Shown: positions 52,001 to 62,784, counted from the first letter of the stretch. The stretch: 64,000 bases of DNA from Opisthocomus hoazin (GCF_030867145.1 NC_134436.1:5456001-5520000); one strand, 5' to 3'. The notes: a model not told the origin generated them from the letters alone. Numbers and translations: made by a program.

Positions 52001-54590
52001 AGGGAAACTGGCAGACGGACCAGTGCAATTACTCCTTTGTAATCAGGCCAACAAAATCTGTATGCGGACACCACACATCCACTGAAGAGGTGGCAGAACT
52101 ATGGCAGAACAGTCACTGCTATTGTTATGCCAGTCAACTTCTCCTAAACCCCTAAAAATAATTTTCTAGATAACTTAGGCTTGCAACACGAAGAAGTGAG
52201 GCTTTAGACAAAACCTGTTTCAGAGTGTTCCCACTACCGCACGTGGCACAGCCGTATCCTGCTGCCAAGACAGAGGGGCACAACAGCACTGTCTTCTGCC
52301 TGCTGTTTTGTCAAACAATGATAGTTACTATTTAGAATTATTAAATTTTGATTAAAAGTACTTTGAAACTATAAGATGATGGCATTTACACTGAAACATG
52401 GTAGGCCAAAGTTGAAGAACGGATACCTTCAAAAAATTAAGGATTTTCATTGCTTAGACAGCGACTCTGAAGAGCTGGGCTACCTTGATGCACCCCAGAC
52501 TACGAGGCAGCTGCGCACCACGCTCAGAGCCCCTGAGGCTTTAAAAAAAGTGAGAAAAATATATTGAGCAAGAGTCAGAAACTACTTTTACTGATGTTCG
52601 ATTAATCTTGCTCTTGAGTAATTTAAGTCTGTCAAGTTGTGCTGAAAGTATTGCTGATGAGCCTAGGAGACAACGGACTCAATTATCAAATGCAGTGATA
52701 CCAAGCGAGCAGAAACACATTAACCAGCACATGTCCGCTCCCAGCTAGCTGCCGAGGTTAAGCACGCGAGCCAGCTGATGCCTCACAGCGTACTGAAGCA
52801 CCCAGGAGGAGTTTCTGAAGTTTATTATTAGTGGCATGTTTCTTCAACAATACCTCTAGATGTTTGTTCCTTGGCATTTAGCATCAACAGGCACAAAACT
52901 CATGCGAAAACAACGGCAAGAGGACAAGGGTACCGAGATGTGCCATGAACAGAGGGTATGAACTTCTGCTCTCGGAAAACTACTACCTCAGATAGTAGAC
53001 TCATGACCTTTAATGCATTTTAGTTAAGAAAGGTCTGTCCCATTTAAGATGATTTTCCCATAGATTAGCTTTAGTCTGGAGTAACATCAGTTTGGGAGCT
53101 CTTGGGTTTTTAACAGAGAAAGGTGGCAGGGATCAGTTTTCTTGTTATTGCAAGTTCTTTGTTTGTCAGCTGTTTGCTCTTTACACACACGCAAGCAGGT
53201 TTTTGTTCTAAATGTCTTCACACAAAAGGCCTGTTATATTCACTGGTAATTTACTGAAAAGAAAAAACCTCCAGGCTTGAAGCAATGGGTCAAATTGTAC
53301 CGCAGGACAGTCATGCCACAGTCTCCCTTACTATGTATTACCATACCAATTAACAAAGCAAGTAAAGGTAACACCATAATATATCAACATTGTATAATAT
53401 CTAAAACTACATGGGCTATGTAACAGTAGCTGTTGCTTTTCGATAGGCTTACTTTTTTAATTATCTAAATATTAAACTGTTTAAATTCATTAAAATAAAA
53501 ATTTAAAAGCAAATTTACTACAGAATTTGATACTTGTTTCAACAGAACTGAAAAATGTTATTTTCCTAGCCTTGTCTTAGTTTTACTAGTGATAATTTAA
53601 CTTTAATTTGTACCATCTTACCTCAATCAATTTGTTGGCATGTTCACGGAAAACCTGGGCATATTCTTTAACTTCTTTTTCATTCCCATTCTTGGCAGCT
53701 TCAATCAACACTAAAAGGGGAACATTTGTTTCCAGAAAAGAGTCTGATACATGGTCCATCACAGCTTTGCGGAGCTAAAATAAAAATAAAAGAATGAGTT
53801 ACTTTTCAGTAGTGTTCCACTGCTGTTTTCATTTTACTGTATTAATACATAAAGCTTAAGTACTTCTGTCATTGATCCTTTTCTCTTTGTGTGACCAAGG
53901 CTTCCCCTGCACGAAGACTTGTCTATACACTTTCTGCTTCAATTTAAATTAAATCTCCTTAAAAAACTGGATTAGTTATATAAGTGCAAGTCACCAGTTT
54001 GGCCACAAATATTGATTTAGCAGCTCATATTGGTTTTGTCTGAGTAAATTTGCTGCCTTCCCTCAGCCGATTAAATAACATGCTGATTTAACTTTTGAAT
54101 TTTTCTACTAGAATAAAAACATTTTTCAACAAACTTGATCCATGTCCACGTTTTACTTGAAAGGGGGAATATACTGCATCAAAAAACAAACGGACAAAAG
54201 ATTGATGCTACATAAATATAGTCCTCAAAGAAACAGTCTCTCTGAGAAGAATACCATGAGAATTATAAAATATAGCTGATTGGGTTCAAAATATATAAAA
54301 TGTGAGGGTTGTTGGGGGTTTTTTTTCCTAAATCTCTTGCCACAAGGATGATTAAGCTTTTCATTCACTACATACAAGCAGGCAAGCCCACTGCCCACTG
54401 GAAACAAACCAACAGATAACATATTTCCAAGAGGGCAACGTGCAGACATGCACTCATACTAATACACTTGTTGAGACGAATATTTACAGTATATTTATAT
54501 ATTAATTACCTGTCTTCGCAAGTCTCTAGTCTTTTTGGTCATTTTATCAATCGCAGAGTTCAGTGCATCACTTCTTTCTTTGCGTCCAGC
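6765..54590 (-). CDS. CTNNA1: CTNNA1, alphaE-catenin: coding exons 8 to 18 (partial gene, span entry)
   Basis: This span covers eleven exons on the minus strand. Joined, they encode 552 residues, 355-906 of the human numbering. The count is exact: the linker serines fall on 641, 652 and 655 and the C-terminus on 906. alphaE-catenin binds beta-catenin through its N-domain (not in this window) and F-actin through its C-terminal domain. Its M domain unfolds under tension to expose a vinculin site. Present here are the end of M1, all of M2 and M3, the phospho-linker and the whole actin-binding domain. All junctions are GT-AG and phases agree. The C-terminus SEFKAMESI and the basic KKP/KREK segment distinguish alphaE from alphaN (CTNNA2) and alphaT (CTNNA3). 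Exons 1-7, including the usual start, lie right of the window. No frameshift or premature stop was found. Exon entries follow. Confidence 0.97.
7053..9573 (-). other. CTNNA1: CTNNA1 intron 17
   Basis: The intron is 2521 bp, with donor GTATGT and acceptor CAG. An AT-rich segment at about 7260-7450 looks less repetitive than its surroundings and could be a conserved non-coding element. I see no gene; the frames near 7500-8040 and 8378-8929 have no recognisable product. Confidence 0.85.
9574..9708 (-). CDS. CTNNA1: CTNNA1 exon 17, actin-binding domain core
   Basis: It is 135 nt, phase 0 on both sides, and encodes residues 767-811: [20 protein letters not shown], then [20 protein letters not shown] and LVVSG. 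L785, I792 and V796, reported as actin-contact residues on the H4 helix, are all present. The donor is GG|GTATGT; the acceptor CAG lies at 9709-9711. Loss of this exon would remove the filament-binding helix. Confidence 0.97.
9709..16062 (-). other. CTNNA1: CTNNA1 intron 16
   Basis: The intron is 6354 bp. It has a GC-rich patch at about 9900-10030, beside a minus-strand AATAAA at 10043-10048 that resembles a polyadenylation signal. Poly-A runs occur near 14804-14819. Several open frames (for example 10455-10910, 11503-11940, 12130-12564) are unrecognised and lie in unremarkable intronic sequence. No exon is supported. Confidence 0.8.
16063..16168 (-). CDS. CTNNA1: CTNNA1 exon 16, actin-binding domain
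   Basis: It is 106 nt. Its first base completes Arg731, and it then encodes [20 protein letters not shown] and [15 protein letters not shown] (732-766). Donor CAT|GTAAGT; acceptor CAG at 16169-16171. It contributes helices H2-H3 of the five-helix actin-binding domain. It is essentially identical to the human sequence as I remember it. Confidence 0.97.
16169..16944 (-). other. CTNNA1: CTNNA1 intron 15
   Basis: The intron is 776 bp. It has short simple repeats: a TA run at about 16659-16671 and a GACA/GGCA run at about 16702-16719, plus a C-run near 16367-16375. No other feature seen. Confidence 0.9.
16945..17126 (-). CDS. CTNNA1: CTNNA1 exon 15, start of actin-binding domain
   Basis: It is 182 nt, starts in phase 0 and ends after two bases of Arg731. 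It encodes [40 protein letters not shown] and [20 protein letters not shown] (671-730). These form the H0/H1 region; in this family H0 and H1 are reported to rearrange when the domain binds F-actin under load. Donor AG|GTGAGT; acceptor CAG at 17127-17129. Confidence 0.97.
17127..18619 (-). other. CTNNA1: CTNNA1 intron 14
   Basis: The intron is 1493 bp, AT-rich, with no gene or repeat family recognised. Confidence 0.9.
18620..18730 (-). CDS. CTNNA1: CTNNA1 exon 14, phospho-linker
   Basis: It is 111 nt, phase 0 both sides, and encodes residues 634-670: [37 protein letters not shown]. This acidic linker between M3 and the actin-binding domain carries Ser641 (a CK2 site), and Ser652, Ser655 and Thr658 (a CK1 cluster), all retained. 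Position 656 is Ile where I recall Val in human. Donor AGG|GTAAGG; acceptor CAG at 18731-18733. Confidence 0.97.
18731..21598 (-). other. CTNNA1: CTNNA1 intron 13
   Basis: The intron is 2868 bp. It has a poly-A run at about 19749-19762. Frames at 18667-19146 (+) and 20735-21085 (+) have unrecognised products. No exon supported. Confidence 0.85.
21599..21750 (-). CDS. CTNNA1: CTNNA1 exon 13, end of M3 domain
   Basis: It is 152 nt. Its first two bases complete Val583, then it encodes [40 protein letters not shown] and [10 protein letters not shown] (584-633). This is the last part of the M3 four-helix bundle. Donor CGG|GTGAGT; acceptor CAG at 21751-21753. The apparent ATG start at codon 584 is internal. 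Confidence 0.97.
21751..22862 (-). other. CTNNA1: CTNNA1 intron 12
   Basis: The intron is 1112 bp, AT-rich, with short C-runs near 22110 and no gene recognised. Confidence 0.9.
22863..23063 (-). CDS. CTNNA1: CTNNA1 exon 12, M2/M3 domain
   Basis: It is 201 nt. It completes Glu516, encodes [40 protein letters not shown] and [26 protein letters not shown] (517-582), and ends with the first base of Val583. E521, R548 and R551, reported members of the salt-bridge network that keeps the M domain closed until pulled, are all present. Donor ACAG|GTAAGA; acceptor CAG at 23064-23066. Confidence 0.97.
23064..28527 (-). other. CTNNA1: CTNNA1 intron 11
   Basis: The intron is 5464 bp. It holds a possible old LINE relic at about 25700-26300 and an AT-rich cluster with palindromes at 27845-27884 (both described separately). 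No exon or RNA gene is recognised; frames such as 24765-25100 and 25743-26120 look like chance. Confidence 0.85.
25700..26300 (+). mobile_element. Possible ancient CR1-like LINE 3' relic
   Basis: Degraded sequence resembles the conserved 3' region of old CR1 elements as I remember it: TTAGGGAAGGCACTGACAAG near 25784 and CACAGTTAAGCTGTGAACTT near 26045, followed by GCACAGGATGATGGAGAT. The blocks are in the expected order on the + strand. No intact ORF remains. Boundaries are approximate and the call is tentative. Confidence 0.35.
28528..28684 (-). CDS. CTNNA1: CTNNA1 exon 11, M2 domain
   Basis: It is 157 nt, starts in phase 0 and ends with the first base of Glu516. It encodes [40 protein letters not shown] and [12 protein letters not shown] (464-515). 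D503, another residue of the reported M-domain salt-bridge network, is present. Donor TCAG|GTAATC; acceptor CAG at 28685-28687. Confidence 0.97.
28685..39442 (-). other. CTNNA1: CTNNA1 intron 10
   Basis: The intron is 10758 bp. It has short repeats: an ATCAATCT-type run at about 30427-30450, an AT/GT run at 31720-31740 and a poly-T run near 36136-36149. Open frames (for example 33644-34126, 32937-33413) have no recognisable product. Unusually AT-rich, non-repetitive stretches around 36660-38000 could be conserved non-coding elements. No exon is supported. Confidence 0.85.
31720..31740. repeat. (AT)n(GT)n microsatellite
   Basis: It is a short compound dinucleotide run in CTNNA1 intron 10. Confidence 0.85.
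39443..39535 (-). CDS. CTNNA1: CTNNA1 exon 10, M2 domain
   Basis: It is 93 nt, phase 0 both sides, and encodes residues 433-463: [31 protein letters not shown]. Donor CAG|GTAATG; acceptor CAG at 39536-39538. It is part of a helical bundle of the force-sensing M domain. It matches human as remembered. Confidence 0.97.
47217..47409 (+). mobile_element. CR1 LINE retrotransposon, 3' end fragment
   Basis: It shows the diagnostic CR1 3' region in order: GGAACAGGCTGCCCAGGGAA at about 47239, CACCATCCCTGGAGGTGTTC at about 47270, then TGATGGTCTTAGAGGTCTTT TCCAACCTTA at about 47363, ending near a decayed ATTCTRTG-type tail. CR1 is the main LINE of birds and other sauropsids and is usually 5'-truncated, as here. 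It sits in CTNNA1 intron 9 in antisense orientation to the gene. No coding capacity remains. Confidence 0.9.
50903..50938. repeat. Poly-A followed by TA-rich microsatellite
   Basis: About 15 adenines are followed by alternating TA/CA steps in CTNNA1 intron 9. It is a simple repeat, possibly length-polymorphic. Confidence 0.9.
53622..53774 (-). CDS. CTNNA1: CTNNA1 exon 9, M1-M2 domain
   Basis: It is 153 nt, phase 0 both sides, and encodes residues 382-432: [51 protein letters not shown]. Donor GAG|GTAAGA; the acceptor (TTTATTTTAG) ends in TAG, not CAG. It matches human as remembered. Confidence 0.97.
53775..54509 (-). other. CTNNA1: CTNNA1 intron 8
   Basis: The intron is 735 bp, AT-rich, with no other feature seen. 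Confidence 0.9.
54510..54590 (-). CDS. CTNNA1: CTNNA1 exon 8, end of M1 domain
   Basis: It is 81 nt, phase 0 both sides, and encodes residues 355-381: [27 protein letters not shown]. Donor CAG|GTAATT; acceptor TTTCAG just right of 54590. The Met in DKMTKK is residue 371. Starting there, the exons in this window give exactly 536 residues, the size I recall for the N-terminally truncated CTNNA1 isoform made from an intragenic promoter in mammals. Such a product would lack beta-catenin binding. Confidence 0.97.
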
Positions 54591-57500
54591 CTGAAATACA
54601 AGAGACAAAAGTAGTAAACAGGTATTTAGGGTCTCAGGGTAGAACGAGTATTATTCAAGTACATTGTCAGCTTCTTTTTTTAATTTTTAAAATTGATCAT
54701 GCACAGCAGAATTAAAGTCTTCACCTCCCTGATAAAGCACTCCACTCCTGGTGGGTTTGGCCAGTACAGGAACATCTGCCATCTTAAGATTTTATCTTTA
54801 ACCCTCTTCAGCCTTCTTTCAGAAGAAAAGGGTGTTTTATAAATCTAGATGTCTTTTTGCTCCTCATCCGCCAGAGACCATACTCAACCTCTGAGTCTGA
54901 GATTTCTCTTTTCCACCAGCTCTGTCAGCCACCCCAGGGCTGGCACTGCATCGAGCCCAGAGCAGCCCTGCTTCAACCCTCAACCTTCTACAGCCTCAGC
55001 TGTCCAGGCTGCCCAAGGCCAGCGGATTGCACACGAACACCCCACACGCTGCCTTCAACCTGCAGGTACAAGCACCACAAAGCGGTCCAAAAGGCTGCGC
55101 ATCCGATACAGCGCTGCTCCCTTACACACCTCCATACCCAGCCATCACAGAAGACTGCTCCTTAGCAGCCAGTCAAAAGCCAAAAATCAATTATCTTTAA
55201 GCTAAAATCCTCATAAAACATTTGTCGGGCATGAAATCCAACATTCAGGTAAATATCCAGGCCCACCTGCCGAGAGCTGGATTTTGCCAAGGTTCGATAC
55301 AGCAAGTTTCGCATTAGCCCTGTTGTTAAAGGGAGGGCAAGGGGCCAAGAAGCAGTGGCAGCTTTTCTCTTTTTAAGCAGATGCTGGGTCGAAAAGATCC
55401 TAATTTGTATCAAATTGGGAGTGTTAGGTAGAACAATAGTGGTGGTCTGGTTTTGCTGGGAGATTTTTCTCTATAATATAGCTTATATTAGAGGTCTGAA
55501 ACACATTTTATGCAACCACAATCCAATTTCTGAAGTTCTAAGCCACAATCAATATAATTATCCTGTTGAGAAGAAAAACCGTTTAGCAGCACAAAGTGAG
55601 GGTATGCCATTTATCAATTCTCCAGACGACAGGCTGGTTTGAAATACCTGGATGGGCAGCCTTTAATCTAAGGGATGGAGTCTACTCTACAGCAGAAATA
55701 AAAACTAAACAAAGTCAGGGGGGAAAAATTAGGATGTTGTAAAGCCATTACAGTTTAATGAATTATTAAAGATTTGCCACCTCCCTGATCAAGTAATTTG
55801 ATTCTCATCACAAAAGATAACTGAAAAGTGACTGAAATTAAAACCAGGAGTGCGTTCTGACTACGCCACAGCCTTCAGCAGACCTGACGCTGGCCCGTTC
55901 TTCACTCCGTGCTCAAAAAAATCAAAGCCGAAGTCTCCAAATAAGGTGAAGATTAATGCTAATTATTTATTGAACCGTTAGTTTGCTGTTGCCATGCTTG
56001 GTGGACATGAAGACCAAGACGCAGCTAGGCTACGACGTCCCTGTTCAGCGTGCACTGAACGCGACGGCTTGTCCCAGGCAGCAGCTCCGGGCGTGCTGGT
56101 GGCAGTGGGTGCTGCCGCACCCCGAGGCGGGCACGGGCTCCTCGCAGCGGGCGATCCACCCGAGAATCGGAAACCTGCCAACTGGCACTGCGCAAAATAC
56201 AAGCCTGCTCTGAGACATAAACCTGCAATTGCAGCTGCTGGCGCTTGCTGACGCTTTCACACCAGTTTACCGACTGCAACGTGACCATTTTACCGAACCC
56301 ACGGCACCCTCCCGTACACGTGGGCGGTTTTTTTCCCAGAATATCTTTGGATCTAAGATATATACTCATCTATTATGTAGAAAGCCAAACATTCAGCTAT
56401 TCCAAGAAGTGCCATTTCACTTCTCCCTGGGTGCCCCTGCATTACCATTTTAATACGAAGCAGAAGCACACTTCTGAGGCAAGTCCACCCATCGCTTCCA
56501 CTTGGTTGTCCCTGGCTTCACAGCCCAGAACAGCCTCGGTGCACAACGACCAGATGCCTTTTGGATGAGAGGAAAAGCAAGAGATGGTTTCTACTAATGG
56601 ACATCCATTTCATGAGACCAGACCACAGCCAGTCCTACGTAAAATACCCTGAAAGCACGCAATGATACATTAGAGCCTAAGCAGCACCAGTTTCACACTG
56701 TTGATCCGCTCCTATTAAGCCACACCACGTACTCACACAGAAGGAGCTGTATAATCTAAACCCATTAGATTTCAGTAAGGCAGCTCCAGTTTATTTCCAC
56801 CTTGTTGGCATTCAGAAATTTGAATACAGAAGCTCGTCAAAAGTATTAACAGAATTTCCTTCTGAAGGTCGCAATATAAAATGCCCTGCTAATTTAGCCG
56901 CAGTAATTTAACAGTTTAGCACACATCGCTACTAACCTGGCTCCTTCCCCAGGGCTGGTGCAGCGGGGCAGAACAGGACGAACGCGATGGACGCCCACAC
57001 CTCTGTGGCCACAGAGACCCTGCTGTCCTTAACATCTTAAATCACTGCAGTCAAATCTAACCAAAGTCCTGCCCCAAAGACAACGACGTTGTTTTGCCCA
57101 TCTGAAGTTTCTTAGCTTTTTTGCACAAAATGAAACACAAAACACTACCTGTGGGACCAATTCTGCCCCGTTAGGTCCCAGTGGAGGCAGCTAGTTGGGA
57201 CAGTGGTTGTGGGAGCACATGAAGAGCAGTACAGCCTGTGGCTGCACGAACGTCCCAGGGCACGTCAAAACACTGAAGATCATCCTTGACCACAACAGTC
57301 ACTTTGTCCAGGCTCCCACATGCCCAAGCCCCACAGATTTTACCCATCGGGTCCACCCTACAGGCTCAACAAGTCCTGTTTGAGCTAGTCTCTCTCTTAT
57401 CTCTCTCTCAAGTAATGAATTGTGTTTTACAGGCTCCAAGTGACAGTTTACCCCCCCAGGTAATTTGTTCTAGTAACCAATTACCCTTACTATTAAACGG

Positions 57501-60500
57501 TCCTTGTTTCTAGTCTAAACTTTTACTGAGAAGCGAACTAACGACTCGACAGCACAACACATCACAGCTATCAGCTTCTCTTATGCATGGAATTAGAAGG
57601 ACTCACAAAAGCGAAGCCTGAATATTCAGATTACTAATAGGATTTTTAGACATTCAGCACAAAACTCTTCTGAGGAAATCACAAGCTCTGCAGCCAGTAA
57701 GGAGGTAATAGATTCAGTAGATTTAACAGGGTCGTGTTGACCATGTCAGTCATTTCGCAGTACAATACCACAGCTCTGTCCAGTATCACGGATAATAAAT
57801 TTAGCCATGGTGCAAATTTACTTTAAATTAAATCAGATCTTTATCAAAGAGGCTAGAACTGGTGTTCAAAACTGCTTGTTTCCCCTGCCCCCATGTAATC
57901 TCTGCTCTTCCGCCACCATCGCTGCCCTGCTTGGAAAGCAATACAAGCAGTCACTGTCGCATCCTCGCTGTTCAGCTCACACAGCTATCCCCACCAGCAT
58001 TTGTTTTTAACCACTTAAACCAAAGAAAGGGGATTTGTATACAGGGAGGCAAGTATCATCTCGGTCACAACGCATTCTCTTTGTAGGCCTACCATCTGAA
58101 TTAAAACAACAAAAAAAAGCTGAAACAAGTTTTTCCTACAGCTACTGATGTTAAAATCTAACCCCAACTGATTTCTGAAGGTAACAGAGCATGGTGGTGG
58201 CAGTGCATGAATGCTGTCTTCAAGCCATCAGGACCAGCAGTGCACGCATTACGATGAGTTACTCAAAGTCATGTTTTTAACAATGAAAGGTTTTGATATT
58301 TAGCTATAATCTCAATGGTTCACCAGCAGTTTAGGTTAAGCCAAGCTCACAGAGCTACTGAGAGAAATGGTGCCTCCTGCCCGGCACCAGCCCTCACAGC
58401 GCACCCACCCCAGCAGAGCCCAGCATCCCTCCTCCCCACATCAGCACCCAGATGTGAGCCAGATGTGCCACCTACCATCACACAACTGAGAGCCACCACT
58501 GCCCTGCCTGCTGCCCAGCATGCAGATACCTAAAAAACAATGGTTCACAGAGAGGGTTCTACCTCAGGTAACCTGTGAACTGTCTTCTGAGCTGTTTGTA
58601 CAACAGGCAGCATCGTGGTTAATGATGCTAATTTAATAATTGAAAAATGAGTGTTTGGCATACCTTCCTCTGGGCAGGCAGTGGCTAAGGAAGTCCTACA
58701 TCCGCGCGCCACTGCTGAGCCGTGCTTCATGGGGAGGCAGGAGATTTAGCGCTCAGAGTCAGTTTGTCACGTGCTTCGTTTTTGCCTCGACACCAAGCCT
58801 AATTGCATGTCTACAAAGGATAACCGTCCATACCCCTCTATTACCATGGTACAAGGGCTGCAGATAAACTCCAGATATAACAGTGCTAATTCAGGACCAG
58901 GAAGGGTGAGCAGCGAAGTATGACACGCATGAATTTCAGCAGCGTGCTCCTATCTCCGGTCTGCTGGTTGCAGAAGCAGGACTATAAACTGGTTTGTCGC
59001 AGGAAGGAGTCTCCTCTGGTGAGCACATAACTCACCAAAGTATGAGGGCTGCATGGCATCATTTAGGGTTCAGCAAGAACCTCAATCAGAATAAAGACAC
59101 CCGCACAGCTTGCCATGCCATGCTGCTCTCACCCTGACGTCCCTCCCCACTGCTGGGCTGCAGCCACGGTGGCCCCATGTTCCCGTCCACACCAATGGAG
59201 AGGAGAAGCCCGGTTCCAGCGCTTGCGCAGGTGCAAAGAATAATCCAAATGTGCAACCAGGGCCTGGTGCAGAGAGCTGCCAGACAGGGAGGTGACAGTC
59301 ACCATGCTATGCCGCAGCACACATGTCCTCTGCTCCCAGGGAGACAGTGACACCCAACCCATGGTGCCCTATCCCATCCCTCCCACCGCCTTTGCCCAGA
59401 GGACCTCCGCTGCTAGCCTGAAGAGCTGGATGCAGCTGTTGATGATGCATTGCCTTGGACAGGCCTTCTTCTCGTGTGTCCACTTCTCGGGGCTCACCGC
59501 TAACCCAGCTCCACAGCAGCACACGCGTGTGACTGTACGTGCACAGTAATGCTACAGCCACGCGTCTGTGCTCATCGTCTCCACCTCGCAGCCTTACTGA
59601 CACAGCACGAAGGCTACCTTTCAGCAAAAAGCAGCAAATACTCCCATGATCACCGACGTGCAAAGGTCCAACAAAAATTAACGCAATCATTTCTGCAGGC
59701 AGAAGGGCGAGCTGTCTGTTCGCATGGTGCCAGACACGCGGCTGCCAATCCCGGGTGCCCCAGCCTCGCCTGCAACTCCAGGGCTCGCCATCCTCCAAGC
59801 CCACAGCACAAGGAAGTCACGCAGGCCACATCTACATCAAGTAAAATTACCTTCTTTCTTGTTCTTAATACACTAGGAAGGCTTCCACAAGATGTCAGCC
59901 TAACTAAATGACAATGCTAGCCTCAGGGTACAATTCTACTTTTCCAGCTCATGGGTTTAGCAGGAAAACCAGTTCTGCTGCTGCTGGAGGAGGGGGATAA
60001 GGGAGAAGCCCCAGAGAGTGTTATTTGGTCCTAGCAAGCTTATTCCCGAGGCAGACACGCCATCTTCCCTCCCCAAGTTGCACATGACGATAAGGGCTGT
60101 TGCTTTGCAGCGCAGAAGTCCCCAGACAGCACTCATACCTGGTCTTCCTTCGCATGCAGGCAAGTTCTCAGTCTTGGGAGAAATGCGATCTCGTGAGTTT
60201 TGCCAACAGCTGGGTTTTATTCCCAGCCTACTGCACCTTGAGACCCCAGGCAGCTCCCAAGGAACAATGTCAATATTACTGCAGAGTTCCAGACTTAAAG
60301 AGAATCAGATGCATCCTTTTAGTAATATCTGTTATTTCATGACAAGCGCACATAAAAACATGTTTCACTAAGAAAAGCACCCATAAAGTTCGTGTTAACA
60401 GTTTCCCAAACAGGAAACTCACTGGCAAGGTGCTAAATCGCCCTTGTTTGGTTACAGGCCAAAGAATGGAGAGCTTTAGAAAGGAAGCAACTTACCGGGT

Positions 60501-62729
60501 TTGAACATTAACTCTTAACTCTGTGCCAAATTTCACAATCTTCATGTGGGAGGAACCCACCAACAGATACTGATGCAAAAAAGCAAAAGGGTTCCAAAAG
60601 ATACCCACTTTTGGCCTTCTGGTAATAGCAAAAAGAGGTAGCACAAGAGAGGAATAACATTTGACCTTACAGCTGTTGTCATTTTATTAATTACATCCTT
60701 TGGAATGTTGTTTTCAAGTGTTCTGTTACTGTATTTAAACGTTCTTAACATTCACATCAACACTTCAGAGCAGGGTTCTGCGCCACCTGGGCTGCGATGG
60801 GAAGCACAACCACAGGTACTTCGGTGTAGGAGTTCCATCAGACAGCTGGCAACTGGCTGCTAAGGCTGGGCGTCAGCTTCTGCACTTCTCGTACAGTGAG
60901 CATGACAGTGAAGAAACTCTGTAAATAGGTTTATGTAATTTCTTTGCATGTATTTCATTCTAGAGCAAAGGTGAAAATATTTACAATGGTGGAGCAATTT
61001 AAAAAGTTTCTCTAGCATTTCCTAGTTCGCTTTATCATTAAAGACGGTTACTTTCCTGATAGGTTGGCAGTGGGTTTTTTTGGTTTGCTTTGGTTTCTGG
61101 GGTGGGCTTGAGGTTTTCTTTTGGTTTGTTTAAAGAGCTCACCTTCTCCATCTCTTTATTTCCACTTAGCACTTCCCTTCAGTCCGCTCTGGACAGGAAT
61201 GCCCACCACAGAAAGGAAGCACCGCAGCCAGTATTACATTTATGCCACACGAGAGCAAAGGAGAAGCAGGCAGAAAACAGTAAGTGTTAGTTTAAATAAG
61301 TACCTCTAAGGAACCAAAGCTTAATAACGAAGGTAAATGGCCATTTTATTTTTAAATCTTTCTTTGACACAATTCATCGTCTTCCTCCATCAGCGTGGGA
61401 AGTTTGTTATTCTCAGTTCATCCCACATCTTGAGGTCATAAGTGATACCTCGCTGCTACAGACCAAACATTTTCAAGTGCCTTCTACTATGTTATTGCTT
61501 TGTATCTCAAGGTGAAAACAAAAAAAGCTTATCCAGGCTGCCTGGAGTAGAAAGCTAACACTCCCTCTGCCTCATCCACATCAAGCCAAGGCCAGAGGAG
61601 CTGCTCTGAAGGCTTTCCTGCATATGCACGCAAAAATCCTAAAAAAATTTAAATCAAGTCCGCTCATTTCCCTGTTCATTTACCATTTGCCCTCATAAAC
61701 CAGCTGTCTCGGAGCAGAGCTTGCTCCAGATAAGAGGGCAATGAACTTTTACAACAAGCAGCCACGACAGCACATTTGGCCCCTCCACACTGTGCATGCA
61801 CGCTCTGGCCAGAGACCGGCTCGGCTCTAATGCCACGGACAGATTTTCAGGGTCACCGCTTCTGCAAACGCAAACTCCTGCAACTCTAAACCACACGAGG
61901 TAACTCTTACAGACCCACCCCGCAGCGAGGTGCTGATGGAAGCAACGTACCCCCCTTTCACGGGGGCATATGCCCCCCGAATGTAACCGCTGACCACAAG
62001 GAAGCCCTCAGACTGCTCCGAGCCCCGATGGTAAATGCCAACCTCACGATTTCCTCTCCTGAACTGCAGTCCCCAGGAAAAAGCAAGTACAAAAGCCACC
62101 GTTTGGGAGGAAAAAATAGATTTTCTAGTTTCATAACTGCATGCTGTCAAGCTGGATTCCAATTAAATTTTTCCTCTGCCCCAGCGCAAGCTTTGCTTTT
62201 TCCAGAAATTTCTCATCGCTTGAAACGTTCGCTCCTGTCCTTTGCTCTCGGGCTGTGTGCTGGACTTTCTGACACACCACCTTCATCTAAATGACTGTTC
62301 TCCCCTTTTACCACTTACACAGGGACCACAGTGGCACACAGTTGTTACACATAGCTTTAAGCTGCCAAATCCCTCTCACCTCCGCGAAAAGCTGGTGCTA
62401 ACCAGCATCCTCTGTTCAAACCCTGCATACTTCGCATCTGAAAGTTCCTTTTATGCAGCGATGTTTAACAGCAAACAGGCAGCAGCTAGCACTAAGGCAC
62501 TTCCAACCACAGCTCTGCGCTGCTTTTACCGCCAGCTGAACACAGCCAGCGCAGATGCAGGAGGGGGGGAGCGGGGTGCTGGAACTCCTTCCTATTCCTT
62601 CTGTCGTGGGGACGAAGGACTCCTACCGTTGATTTCTCCCCCCCCTCTACCAGTGGTCTTTAACACGATCACAGTATGCACCACAATGCTTTAAAACAGC
62701 AAAGCTTCTGGAAAACCCAAACAAAAGGA

Positions 62730-62757
62730 ACGTCACCAGGTGACGTCAGCCTATATA
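62730..62757 (+). promoter_or_regulatory. LRRTM2: Putative LRRTM2 core promoter: CRE palindrome plus TATA-like box
   Basis: A perfect cAMP-response element TGACGTCA lies at 62741-62748, a second half-site ACGTCA at 62730-62735, and a TATATA motif at 62752-62757. The 17-bp stretch 62730-62746 is an inverted repeat (8-bp arms, 1-bp centre) that contains a CAGGTG E-box. Initiation would be expected near 62780-62790, giving a 5' UTR of about 420 nt. The motifs are seen; promoter activity is inferred from position and motif spacing. Confidence 0.55.
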
Positions 62758-62784
62758 CAGCCCTGTGTGGTCGCAGCGCATAAG

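Larger units (their letters stand above)
39536..53621 (-). other. CTNNA1: CTNNA1 intron 9
   Basis: This is the largest complete intron here, 14086 bp. It contains a CR1 3' fragment (47217-47409), a TAATTA-rich segment (42391-42540), a double G-run at 44839-44854 and a poly-A/TA run at 50903-50938. No coding exon or RNA gene is recognised in either strand. Confidence 0.85.
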
